Part shown: positions 11,055 to 23,279 of the stretch, piece by piece | Layout: every line of letters begins with the position of its first letter | How positions within the stretch are numbered: the first letter of the stretch is position 1 | Assembly: GCA_904379015.1 (NCBI GenBank) | Contig: CAJFHG010000006.1 | Coordinates: forward strand, 1 to 64,000 | Source of the DNA: Candidatus Paralachnospira caecorum | GTDB lineage: Bacteria > Bacillota > Clostridia > Lachnospirales > Lachnospiraceae | Length of the DNA stretch: 64,000 nt | Direction: 5' to 3' | Program-made: the position numbers and the translations under genes | Notes under the pieces: generated by a model | What the model was told of the DNA's origin: nothing | What the model saw: the letters and a program-made list of their open reading frames with translations, nothing else | Databases searched by the model: none

Positions 11055-11108
11055 GAAAAAAAAACACTGCGGCGGGGATGCCGCGCGCATGAATGTGGGA
11101 GGAAAAGG

Positions 11109-12065
11109 ATGAATCATACACCAGCAGTAAAACTGAAAAAACTGATCGATAAAATGGGATTGGAGAACCTGACGCCGGAGATCGATATTTCGCATATTAA
11201 AATCCTGCATCCGGATATCAACAGGCCCGCCCTTCAGCTGGCAGGATTTTTTGACCATTTCAGCCATGAACGGGTCCAGATCATCGGGAACGTGGAATAT
11301 GCCTATACCTGCAGCATGTGCCAGGAAGCGAAAACCCAGGTATATGAGAAAATTTTCAGCCATCAGATCCCCTGCGTGATCTACGCGAGGAGCCTTCAGC
11401 CGGATGATGAGATCCGGGAGCTGGCTGTGAAGCATCAGGTTCCTCTGCTTTCTTCATCGAAGACCACCTCTGACGTGATGGCAGAGGCGATCCGGTGGCT
11501 GAAGGTGCAGCTGGCGCCCAGCATCAGCATTCACGGCGTCCTGGTGGACGTGTTCGGCGAGGGTGTTCTGATCATGGGCGAGAGCGGAATCGGAAAAAGT
11601 GAGGCAGCTCTGGAACTGATCAAGAGAGGACACCGTCTGGTTACGGACGACGTGGTGGAGATCCGCAAGGTCAGCGACGAAACCCTGGTCGGGTCCGCTC
11701 CTGACATCACAAAGTACATGATCGAGCTGCGCGGAATCGGGATTCTGGATGTGAAGACCCTGTTCGGCGTGGAAAGCGTGAAGAATACCCAGACCATTGA
11801 CATGGTGATCAATCTGGAGGACTGGGACAGGGACAAAGAGTACGACAGGCTTGGCATGGATGAGCAGTATACAGAATTTCTGGGCAATAAAGTGGTCTGC
11901 CACAACATTCCCATCCGGCCGGGCAGAAATCTGGCGATCATCGTAGAGTCGGCGGCCGTCAATTACCGTCAGAAGAAGATGGGCTACAACGCGGCCAAGG
12001 AGCTCTATAACCGGGTGCAGAGAAATTTGATGAAAAATAAAGATCAGGATGACGATGATGAATAA
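11109..12065 (+). CDS. hprK: HPr kinase/phosphorylase
   Basis: A 318-residue bifunctional enzyme that phosphorylates or dephosphorylates Ser46 of HPr, the switch for carbon catabolite repression in Firmicutes. The Walker A loop GESGIGKS is at 157-164, followed by HRLVTDDVVEI. The family signature ELRGIGILDV lies near residue 210. Its stop overlaps the start of murB by 17 bases. The likely target, the HPr-like gene at 13992, keeps Ser46 but lacks His15, so here this kinase may feed a purely regulatory branch. A second, canonical HPr would have to lie elsewhere in the genome. Confidence 0.96.
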   Translation: MNHTPAVKLKKLIDKMGLENLTPEIDISHIKILHPDINRPALQLAGFFDHFSHERVQIIGNVEYAYTCSMCQEAKTQVYEKIFSHQIPCVIYARSLQPDDEIRELAVKHQVPLLSSSKTTSDVMAEAIRWLKVQLAPSISIHGVLVDVFGEGVLIMGESGIGKSEAALELIKRGHRLVTDDVVEIRKVSDETLVGSAPDITKYMIELRGIGILDVKTLFGVESVKNTQTIDMVINLEDWDRDKEYDRLGMDEQYTEFLGNKVVCHNIPIRPGRNLAIIVESAAVNYRQKKMGYNAAKELYNRVQRNLMKNKDQDDDDE

Positions 12066-12978
12066 AAGCAGTATGGACGCGCTGTATGACAGACTGAGAG
12101 AACGGTGCACGGACACCAGGACAAAAGAACCCATGAAGAAGCACACAACCTTTCAGGTGGGAGGCCCGGCGGATTATTTTATAACGCCCGGCAGCACGGA
12201 GGAGCTGCGGGCGGTGCTGGAGCTGTGCCGGGAAGAGGGGATCCCGTTTTTCATCCTGGGAAACGGAAGCAATCTGCTGGTCAGCGACCAGGGCTACAGA
12301 GGCGCTGTGATCCACATTGGAAAAGCCTTCAGCGAAATACGGACAGAAGGAACCCGCGTCACGGCGGGAGCGGGAGCGATGCTGTCACGGGTGGCCATGA
12401 AGGCCTGGGAAGAGGGCCTGACAGGACTGGAGTTCGCGTCGGGGATCCCGGGAACGCTGGGGGGCGCCATGGTCATGAATGCCGGCGCTTACGGCGGGGA
12501 AATGGTGCAGGTGGTGAAACGCGCCACTGTCCTGACAAAGGAGGGAGCGCTCCGAACACTCGGGCTTTCTGAGCTGGATATGGGATACAGGAAAAGCTGC
12601 ATTCTTCCCATGGGCTATGTGGTGCTGGAAACGGAGATGGAGCTGGCCTTTGGGGACCGGGCCCGGATCCGGGAAACCATGGACGATCTGTCAGCCAGAA
12701 GAAAAGAAAAGCAGCCGCTGGAATTTCCCAGCGCCGGCAGTACGTTTAAGCGCCCGGAAGGGTATTTCGCGGGCAAGCTGATCATGGATGCGGGACTGGC
12801 TGGATTTTCCGTGGGCGGCGCCTGTGTGTCGGAAAAGCACTGCGGATTTGTGGTGAACCGGGGCGGCGCCAGCGCGCAGGATATCATGAAACTGTGCCGG
12901 GAGGTCCGGCAGAGGGTCAGAGAACGGTTTGGAGTGACTTTGGAAATGGAAGTCAAGACCCTGGGAGAGTTCTTATGA
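12049..12978 (+). CDS. murB: UDP-N-acetylenolpyruvoylglucosamine reductase
   Basis: A 309-residue FAD enzyme that reduces the enolpyruvyl group to lactyl in UDP-MurNAc synthesis. Visible are the FAD-binding LGNGSNLLVSD block, GTLGGAMVMNAGAYGGE, the catalytic serine region PSAGSTFKRPEG and a C-terminal Glu in LEMEVKTLGEF. Three in-frame ATGs (12049, 12055, 12058) overlap the end of hprK, and no Shine-Dalgarno site clearly selects one, so translation is probably coupled to hprK. rapZ and yvcK, usually next in clostridia, are missing. Confidence 0.95.
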   Translation: MTMMNKSSMDALYDRLRERCTDTRTKEPMKKHTTFQVGGPADYFITPGSTEELRAVLELCREEGIPFFILGNGSNLLVSDQGYRGAVIHIGKAFSEIRTEGTRVTAGAGAMLSRVAMKAWEEGLTGLEFASGIPGTLGGAMVMNAGAYGGEMVQVVKRATVLTKEGALRTLGLSELDMGYRKSCILPMGYVVLETEMELAFGDRARIRETMDDLSARRKEKQPLEFPSAGSTFKRPEGYFAGKLIMDAGLAGFSVGGACVSEKHCGFVVNRGGASAQDIMKLCREVRQRVRERFGVTLEMEVKTLGEFL

Positions 12979-13002
12979 CGGAAATAAGACCATGCAGTTT
13001 AC

Positions 13003-13031
13003 TTGACAAGTCGGAAACAGAATGTTATAAC
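13003..13031 (+). promoter_or_regulatory. Strong promoter of whiA-HPr
   Basis: TTGACA (13003-13008), a 17-base spacer and TATAAC (13026-13031), in the 75-base gap between murB and whiA. Confidence 0.75.
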
Positions 13032-13053
13032 GGAAGTGTTTTGAGGTGAGAGC

Positions 13054-13995
13054 ATGTCTTTTTCATCCAGAGTAAAAGAGGAGCTGGCCCGGCAGGAGAG
13101 CAGCGCCAGGCACTGCCAGATCGCGGAGGCGGCGGCCATATTCCGGATGTGCGGTAAAGCGGAGGCCGGCGAAGACGGACAGTACCGGATGACAGTGCGG
13201 ATCGAAAATCAGGCCGCAGCGAGAAAATTTTCTCTTCTGCTGAAAAAGAGCTTTCATGTGAGACCGGAAATTTCCGTGCGCGGGGAGGTTCATATTTTTA
13301 CGGTCAGGGACCAGGAAGAGCTGTTCCGTATCCTGAAAGCCATGAAGCTGACGGACGGCCAGGGATTCCCGGAAGACCGCAGGGACTTTGTGGACGGAAT
13401 GATCGTGCAGAATGCATGCTGCCGGCGCTCGTTCATGCGCGGCGCATTTCTGGCCGGCGGTTCGATCAGCAATCCGGAGAAATCGTATCATCTGGAGATC
13501 GTCTGTTCCGGCGAGGAAAAGGCGTTTCAGCTTCAGAGTCTGGCTGCGTCTCTTCATATCGAGGCGAAGATCGTCCAGAGAAAGAAATATTATGTCTTCT
13601 ATATCAAAGAGGGAAGCCAGATCGTGGATATGCTGGGGCTTATGGGAGCTCATGTTTCGCTGATGGAGCTGGAGAATGTCCGGATCCTGAAGGAAATGAG
13701 AGGATCGGTCAATCGAAAAGTAAACTGTGAGACTGCCAACATCAACAAGACGGTATCTGCTGCCGTAGAGCAGATAAACGATATATTGTATATCCGTGAC
13801 AGGATTGGATTTGACAAACTGCCGGAAGGCCTGGAGGAGATTGCCCTTGCCAGGCTGGAGCAGCCGGAAGCGACCCTGAAGGAACTGGGTGACTCCCTGA
13901 GTCCGCCGGTCGGCAAATCCGGTGTCAATCATCGTCTGCGGAAAATCAAAGAATTGGCTGGTGTTTTAAGGGAGAACGAGGAGGAAAGTCTATGA
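13054..13995 (+). CDS. whiA: DNA-binding protein WhiA
   Basis: A 313-residue WhiA (DUF199) protein: an N-terminal LAGLIDADG-like fold (visible in SFMRGAFLAGGSISNPEKSY) joined to a C-terminal helix-turn-helix (ELGDSLSPPVGKSGVNHRL). In Firmicutes it influences cell division and chromosome segregation; in actinomycetes it controls sporulation. TTGAGGTGAGAGC precedes ATG 13054. It is separated from murB by a promoter and its stop overlaps the HPr-like start by four bases (ATGA), so those two genes form one unit. Confidence 0.95.
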   Translation: MSFSSRVKEELARQESSARHCQIAEAAAIFRMCGKAEAGEDGQYRMTVRIENQAAARKFSLLLKKSFHVRPEISVRGEVHIFTVRDQEELFRILKAMKLTDGQGFPEDRRDFVDGMIVQNACCRRSFMRGAFLAGGSISNPEKSYHLEIVCSGEEKAFQLQSLAASLHIEAKIVQRKKYYVFYIKEGSQIVDMLGLMGAHVSLMELENVRILKEMRGSVNRKVNCETANINKTVSAAVEQINDILYIRDRIGFDKLPEGLEEIALARLEQPEATLKELGDSLSPPVGKSGVNHRLRKIKELAGVLRENEEESL

Positions 13996-14249
13996 TTACA
14001 AAAACCATTACTGTTGGAATTCCGGCGGGACCTGAGGCGCGTCCGATCGCGATGCTTGTTCAGGTGGCGAGTCAGTATGAGAGCAGCATTTACATTGAAG
14101 GCGAGGACAGAAAAGTAAATGCGAAGAGCATCATGGGAATGATGGCGCTCGGACTGGGCGAGGGGGAGAAAGTCATGGTGACGGCCAACGGCGAGGACGA
14201 GGATAAGGCCATGGCTGCCATTGAAAAATATCTGAAGAGCGAATCATAA
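13992..14249 (+). CDS. HPr-like (Crh-type) protein lacking the phosphorylatable His15
   Basis: An 85-residue HPr-fold protein. The canonical TGLHARPA loop reads AGPEARPI, so residue 15 is Glu, not the His that accepts phosphate from Enzyme I. The regulatory block VNAKSIMGMM is intact and Ser46 is present, so HprK could still phosphorylate it. Bacillus Crh is the known parallel: Gln15, Ser46, a catabolite-repression co-effector rather than a sugar phosphocarrier. A regulatory role is inferred. GAGGAGGAAAG lies upstream. A strong terminator follows at 14276. Confidence 0.9.
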   Translation: MITKTITVGIPAGPEARPIAMLVQVASQYESSIYIEGEDRKVNAKSIMGMMALGLGEGEKVMVTANGEDEDKAMAAIEKYLKSES

Positions 14250-14275
14250 AAATCAGAACAGAACAGAAAAAAAGG

Positions 14276-14309
14276 CAGCGCGGACTATAACAAGTTCCGC
14301 GCTGTTTTT
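14276..14309 (+). terminator. Terminator after the HPr-like gene
   Basis: CAGCGCGGA (14276-14284) pairs perfectly with TCCGCGCTG (14296-14304), followed by TTTTT. Confidence 0.9.
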
Positions 14310-14486
14310 GCGCGACAGGTCCGGGGAAAGAATCTCCCCATCTCTGATCGCAGCAGGCCCGGGATCGCGTATGTTTCGTTAAAAATGCTCCATATGCCTG
14401 TTTTGAGGTGCATTTTTTGAAAAAAACGTAAAAACAGCACAAAAATCAGTGCAGATAAAAGACTGACGGTAAATTCAGATTTTGAT

Positions 14487-14514
14487 TTGACAAGGTATGA
14501 CGACAGACTATAAT
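14487..14514 (+). promoter_or_regulatory. Near-consensus promoter for a long structured leader
   Basis: TTGACA (14487-14492), a 16-base spacer and TATAAT (14509-14514). Transcription would start near 14521, about 210 bases before the next credible start codon. Confidence 0.75.
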
Positions 14515-14520
14515 AAGAAG

Positions 14521-14732
14521 TGTAAAGATTGTGTTGCATGTCATTTTCTGTTTAGTCCTCCGGCGTATGAAGGTAATACGCCGCCGTTTGAAAAGCTTCG
14601 GACGGGCTGTGCCGGGCCCGTCCGGGGACAGAACGGCAGAGAGAACGGCATGAAAGCACGAAATCGCGAAAACGGGAAATACGGACGCGGCAGCCGGGAA
14701 AGCAGGTCATGGGAATCGGAAAGGGAACGGAA
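14521..14732 (+). other. Structured untranslated leader of the dehydrogenase gene
   Basis: This stretch lies between the promoter and the dehydrogenase ATG and has no convincing gene. It holds two perfect hairpins: CGGCGTAT (14561-14568) with ATACGCCG (14576-14583), and CGGACGGGC (14599-14607) with GCCCGTCCG (14616-14624). Neither is followed by a T-run. It may be a cis-regulatory RNA, but I recognise no known riboswitch class. Upstream, 14310-14486 shows nothing assignable. Confidence 0.45.
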
Positions 14733-15698
14733 ATGGGAAAGAAGGTTTTAATCACGGCTTCTCATTATGAGGAGCTGTGCGGCGAGGCAAAGGCGCTGTT
14801 TGAACGAAACGGATATGAGCTGGTCATTAATCAGAAGGATATGCCCTATTATACGTTTGAGGAGCTTTCACAGCTGGTCACAGATGTGGACGGAGTGGTT
14901 CTGGGCCTGGATGAATGGAACGAAGCGGTATTTAAGATCGCCCCGCGGCTGAAGGTACTGGCCAAATTCGGCGTCGGGGTGGACAATATAGATCTGGAGA
15001 AGGCAAAGGAGTACGGGATCAAGGTGCTCAATGCCAGAGGAAAGAATGCCAATGCGGTGGCGGAGCTGGCGGTGGCCTTTATCCTGAACGCCATGCGCCA
15101 GATCCCCTGGCTGGACGGGGAACTGAAGGAAGGCAGCTGGCACCGGTTTGTGGGACGGGAGCTTGCCGGAAAGACGGTGGGGCTTCTGGGATTCGGAGAC
15201 ATCGCGAGAAGGGTGGCGAAAAAACTGTCCGGGTTTGACGTGCGCCTGATCGCCTGCGACAAATATCCGGACGAGGAAGCCGCGAAACGGCTGAATGTCA
15301 CCATGGTGAGCCAGGAAGAACTGCTGGGAGAGAGCGACGTGGTCAGCATTCATGTGCCCAATACGCCGGACAACCATCATCTGATGGACAGAGACGCGTT
15401 TGCCATGATGAAGCAAGGCGCTTATTTTATCAATACGGCCAGAGGCGGACTGATGGATACGGAGGCGCTCTGCGACGCGGTGGAATCGGGACACCTGGCG
15501 GGCGCGGCCACGGACGTGTATGAATATGAGCCGCTGAAGAGGGGTGACCGGATCCTGAGCATCCCGTCGATCATCACGACGCCGCATACAGGCGCGGAGA
15601 CTTCTGAGGTTTACCGGGCAGTCAGCCTCAGCACGGCGAAAGGGGTCATGGACGTGCTGGAGGGCAGAGAGCCGGAGAACTGGGTCAACCGCTGGTAA
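14733..15698 (+). CDS. D-2-hydroxyacid dehydrogenase (phosphoglycerate-dehydrogenase-like)
   Basis: A 321-residue NAD-dependent dehydrogenase of the D-isomer-specific 2-hydroxyacid family. The Rossmann motif is LLGFGDIARR. The catalytic Arg lies in NTARGGLMD, the Glu in TDVYEYEP and the His in TTPHTGAE. There is no C-terminal ACT domain as in many SerA proteins. ATG 14733 has AAGGGA six bases away and MGKKVLITASH is a normal start, so the upstream ATG 14709 is rejected. A FadR-type regulator and an SDR follow, pointing to catabolism of a hydroxyacid or sugar acid rather than serine synthesis (inference). Confidence 0.85.
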   Translation: MGKKVLITASHYEELCGEAKALFERNGYELVINQKDMPYYTFEELSQLVTDVDGVVLGLDEWNEAVFKIAPRLKVLAKFGVGVDNIDLEKAKEYGIKVLNARGKNANAVAELAVAFILNAMRQIPWLDGELKEGSWHRFVGRELAGKTVGLLGFGDIARRVAKKLSGFDVRLIACDKYPDEEAAKRLNVTMVSQEELLGESDVVSIHVPNTPDNHHLMDRDAFAMMKQGAYFINTARGGLMDTEALCDAVESGHLAGAATDVYEYEPLKRGDRILSIPSIITTPHTGAETSEVYRAVSLSTAKGVMDVLEGREPENWVNRW

Positions 15699-15755
15699 GT
15701 CCTGTCTGGCAGAGCGGCTGCCCGGATGCGGATGTCCGGCGGAAAAGGAGAAGGC

Positions 15756-16451
15756 ATGGATAAAAACAGGATAGAGGCAGAACAGCGGAAAAATCCCTTT
15801 GCCGTGTTATGGGAGCTGGTCTATAACTGTTTGTATGAAGATATCGTATCGGGGGAACTGAGTCCGGATACCAAGATCCGGGAGGCACAGATCGCCTCGG
15901 AGCTGGGAATCAGCCGTTCGCCGGTGAAAAAGGCGATCGATGCCCTGGTGGAAAGAGGTCTGGTGGAGAGGCGCAAAGGCAAGGCACCGACCGTCAGGGC
16001 CATGACATATGAAGAATATCTGAAGCTCTATGAGGCCAGATATCCGATTGAGACTGCCGCAGCCTACACTGCGGCTAAAACCATTTCCAGGGAAGAAACC
16101 AGAAAGCTGGAAGAGATCGTGGCCAGGATTCAGGAGGCGGCGGACGCTTCCAGCAGGGAGGAATACAATAAATGGGATTCGCTGTTTCACGAGACCGTGA
16201 TCAACAGCACGAAAAATCCCTATATGATCCGGATGTACAAGTGTATCTCGGACGATCTGTCCAGATACCGGTTCCATCTGACGCGACAGTGTTACAGCAA
16301 GAATGAGAATGAATTTTTCCTGCGGAATGTGGGAGTCATTCACGGAGATATCCTGCGTGCCATCAAGAGCCGGAACGCCGGCTGGGCGAAAGAGGAGATG
16401 GCCAATGATATCCAGTCTATGCTGGGAACCATACAGAGGGTACTTTTTTAA
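15756..16451 (+). CDS. GntR-family transcriptional regulator, FCD (FadR/VanR) subfamily
   Basis: A 231-residue regulator. The N-terminal winged helix-turn-helix contains IREAQIASELGISRSPVKKA. The C-terminal helical effector domain is of the FCD type, which normally binds a carboxylic acid with a metal; DSLFHETVINST and the later VIHGDIL carry the expected Asp/His residues. ATG 15756 follows AAAAGGAGAAGG. Set between a hydroxyacid dehydrogenase and an SDR, it probably senses an intermediate of their pathway and controls this cassette. Confidence 0.85.
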   Translation: MDKNRIEAEQRKNPFAVLWELVYNCLYEDIVSGELSPDTKIREAQIASELGISRSPVKKAIDALVERGLVERRKGKAPTVRAMTYEEYLKLYEARYPIETAAAYTAAKTISREETRKLEEIVARIQEAADASSREEYNKWDSLFHETVINSTKNPYMIRMYKCISDDLSRYRFHLTRQCYSKNENEFFLRNVGVIHGDILRAIKSRNAGWAKEEMANDIQSMLGTIQRVLF

Positions 16452-16471
16452 AGGAAGGAGTGGCAGACATT

Positions 16472-17269
16472 ATGGATTTGCATCTGAAGGGGAAGGTAGT
16501 GGCAGTGACCGGGGGCGCCGCTGGGATCGGACGGGCCGCCGCGGAAGAGTTCCTGAAGGAGGGGGCGCTTCTGGCAGTCTGTGGACGGACGGAAGCGAGA
16601 CTTGAGGCATTTGCTGCCGAGATGAAGGAACAGGGATTTCCGGAGGTTTACACCATGCAGGCGGATGTTTCCAGCGCGGAGCAGATGAACGCCTTTGCGG
16701 CCGGCATCAGGAAACGGTTCGGACGGATTGATGTATGGGTCAACAACGCGGGAATCGCGATCAACAAGTTTTTTCTGGACTATACCGAAGAGGAATGGGA
16801 CAGGATCCAGAGCATCAATCTGAAGGGAGTCTGGAACGGATGCCGGGCGGCGGCGCCTTATATGCAGGAGCAGGAAAGCGGCGTTATCATTAATATTTCC
16901 AGCTTCGCGGCAAAGATTCCGCTTGCCGACGGTCCCATTTACGCGGCATCCAAGGCGGGCGTCAGCAGTCTCACAAAAACTCTGGCGGCAGATCTGGCGC
17001 CCTGGGGCATCCGCGTCATGGGCGTGATCCCGGGCATGATCCGGACCGCCATCAGTGAGGAAAACATCCGCGTCAATGAGGAAAAATTTGTTCAGGCCAT
17101 TTCCATGAAGCGGCTGGGGCTTCCGGAAGATCTGGCGAAGCCGGTGGTGTTCATCGCTTCCGACGCGGCGGCTTATATGTCCGGATTTGACATTGAGATC
17201 ACCGGCGGAAAATTTGCCGCTCAGAATACGGACTGGCCCTGGCAGGTGAAAAAAGAACGGGAAGTATAA
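16472..17269 (+). CDS. SDR-family oxidoreductase
   Basis: A 265-residue classical short-chain dehydrogenase/reductase. The cofactor motif TGGAAGIG is at 13-20, NNAG follows in mid-domain, and the catalytic Ser (NISSFAAK) and Tyr-x-x-x-Lys (YAASK) are present. ATG 16472 is preferred: AAGGAAGGAG ends 11 bases upstream, whereas GTG 16460 would overlap it. The stop of the GntR gene is 20 bases upstream, so the two are cotranscribed. The substrate is unknown; sugar alcohols and sugar acids are common for this subgroup. Confidence 0.85.
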   Translation: MDLHLKGKVVAVTGGAAGIGRAAAEEFLKEGALLAVCGRTEARLEAFAAEMKEQGFPEVYTMQADVSSAEQMNAFAAGIRKRFGRIDVWVNNAGIAINKFFLDYTEEEWDRIQSINLKGVWNGCRAAAPYMQEQESGVIINISSFAAKIPLADGPIYAASKAGVSSLTKTLAADLAPWGIRVMGVIPGMIRTAISEENIRVNEEKFVQAISMKRLGLPEDLAKPVVFIASDAAAYMSGFDIEITGGKFAAQNTDWPWQVKKEREV

Positions 17270-17303
17270 CTTTTGGTTATGGTCAGGTATTGAAAGTAAG
17301 TAT

Positions 17304-17332
17304 TTGATATTGACTCCTTCGCGTTTTATAAT
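17304..17332 (+). promoter_or_regulatory. Promoter directly before the truncated aldo/keto reductase
   Basis: TTGATA (17304-17309), a 17-base spacer and TATAAT (17327-17332), then GGAAGGAG and the ATG. Confidence 0.7.
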
Positions 17333-17359
17333 AAAAACAACAGGAAGGAGTGTGCCAAT

Positions 17360-18217
17360 ATGGACAAGGTGGAGCAGATCTTCGAGGACCAGCTGAAAAA
17401 GTGCGGCGTTTCTTATTTTGATTTTTATCTGTTCCATAATGTGTGCGAGATGAATATCGATGCGTATCTGGATCCCAAATACGGAATTTTCGATTATCTT
17501 GTGAAACAGAAGGAGAACGGACGGATCCGCCATCTCGGTTTTTCCGCCCATGGCGCGTACGATGTGATGAAGCGTTTTCTTGAGGCCTATGGAGAGAAGA
17601 TGGAGTTCTGCCTGATCCAGCTCATTTATCTGGACTGGGATTTTCAGGACGCGAAGGCCAAGGTGGAGCTTCTGGAGGAATACAACATTCCCGTCTGGGT
17701 CATGGAGCCTCTGCGGGGCGGAAAGCTGGCTTCTCTGGCAGAGGAGGATGAGGCGAAGCTGAAGGCGCTGCGTCCGGATGAGAGCATCCCCGCCTGGGCG
17801 TTCCGGTTCCTGCAGAGCATTCCCGAGGTGACGATGGTCCTGTCCGGCATGTCGGCCATGGATCAGATGCAGGAAAACATTGCCACCTTTGAGGAAGATA
17901 AGCCGCTGACAGAAGAAGAGATGGATACGCTTCTGTCCATCGCGGACAGCATGGTGGGAAAGATCGCGCTTCCCTGTACGGCATGTCATTACTGTGTCAG
18001 CCACTGCCCTCAGGGACTGGATATTCCCGGTCTGATCGCTCTTTACAACGAGCATTGTTTTACAGAAGGCGGGTTCATCGCGCCGATGGCGCTTTCCGCC
18101 ATACCGGAGGACAAGCGGCCAGATTCCTGCATTGGATGCCGCAGCTGCGAGGCGGTCTGTCCCCAGCAGATCAAAGTGTCTGAGGCAATGGCAGATTTTG
18201 CGAAGCGTCTGGGTTAA
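17360..18217 (+). CDS. Aldo/keto reductase missing its N-terminal third, with two C-terminal 4Fe-4S motifs
   Basis: A 285-residue protein matching the C-terminal part of the roughly 370-residue ferredoxin-type aldo/keto reductases of Firmicutes. It starts at the middle of the barrel (DYFDFYLFHN-type strand, here SYFDFYLFHN). The first barrel strands with the catalytic Asp, Tyr and Lys are absent, and only 90 bases separate it from the SDR stop, so they are not hidden upstream. Two clusters, CTACHYCVSHCP and CIGCRSCEAVCP, are intact. It keeps a good promoter and ribosome site. It may be a decaying fragment or a reduced protein used for electron transfer. Confidence 0.8.
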   Translation: MDKVEQIFEDQLKKCGVSYFDFYLFHNVCEMNIDAYLDPKYGIFDYLVKQKENGRIRHLGFSAHGAYDVMKRFLEAYGEKMEFCLIQLIYLDWDFQDAKAKVELLEEYNIPVWVMEPLRGGKLASLAEEDEAKLKALRPDESIPAWAFRFLQSIPEVTMVLSGMSAMDQMQENIATFEEDKPLTEEEMDTLLSIADSMVGKIALPCTACHYCVSHCPQGLDIPGLIALYNEHCFTEGGFIAPMALSAIPEDKRPDSCIGCRSCEAVCPQQIKVSEAMADFAKRLG

Positions 18218-18255
18218 GAGACGGATTTGATTCATTTTTGGGGGAGGAACTGCGT

Positions 18256-18579
18256 ATGACAATGGCAGATTTATTCAGCGGTCCGGCGTGGTCTTTATAT
18301 TTAGTAGCAGGCTTTATACTCCTGTCGGGAATTTTTATGCTTTCGGGACCGGGCAGCCGGTTCTTGAGCAGGAGGCACGGGTCAGAGCAGATAAGATACA
18401 TAAGAGTGAAAATTTTCCGGATCATAGGAGGGGGCTTCAGCGTGATGGGGCTGATGTATTTTCTGATCTTCCTGTTTCGCAGAAGCCTGCCGGCCTGGTT
18501 CGTTTATGTAATGGCTGGAATTTTGATGGCTGACATGATCGTTATGCGTATTCTGCTCTATAAAATCCGCAGAAGATAA
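18256..18579 (+). CDS. Small membrane protein of unknown function
   Basis: A 107-residue protein with three hydrophobic segments (about residues 11-30, 55-75 and 79-100) and a basic loop and C-terminus (KIRRR). I do not recognise a family. ATG 18256 follows GGGGAGGA with seven-base spacing, which makes it a credible gene. It lies 38 bases after the truncated reductase and ends before a hairpin terminator. Confidence 0.6.
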   Translation: MTMADLFSGPAWSLYLVAGFILLSGIFMLSGPGSRFLSRRHGSEQIRYIRVKIFRIIGGGFSVMGLMYFLIFLFRRSLPAWFVYVMAGILMADMIVMRILLYKIRRR

Positions 18580-18606
18580 AAAATGAATACAATATGAATA
18601 CGGCGG

Positions 18607-18657
18607 AGGATGTCCCCGGGCAGCAGGAGCTGCTGACCGGAAGGACATCCTTTGTCT
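18607..18657 (+). terminator. Terminator before dnaE
   Basis: AGGATGTCC (18607-18615) pairs with GGACATCCT (18643-18651), with further pairing inside the loop and a T-rich tail. Confidence 0.65.
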
Positions 18658-18686
18658 TTGTGCGCGGCAGACCTTCCATCTTCCGG

Positions 18687-18715
18687 TTGCAGAACGGATT
18701 CCGGCCGGGTATAAT
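18687..18715 (+). promoter_or_regulatory. dnaE promoter
   Basis: TTGCAG (18687-18692), a 17-base spacer and TATAAT (18710-18715), 48 bases before the GTG start. Confidence 0.7.
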
Positions 18716-18763
18716 ATGCAGTAGACAGATTTGTTTTTCAGGGATGGAAGAGGAGGAGCGATT

Positions 18764-23246
<4,483 letters not shown>

Positions 23247-23279
23247 CAGTTCGATAATTTATACCAAAGGTGACGATAT

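Noticed and set aside
14497-14751. 84-codon frame in the dehydrogenase leader
   Set aside because: Composition is Arg/Glu/Gly-rich without any motif, and it overlaps the real start in another frame. The region is better explained as a structured leader.
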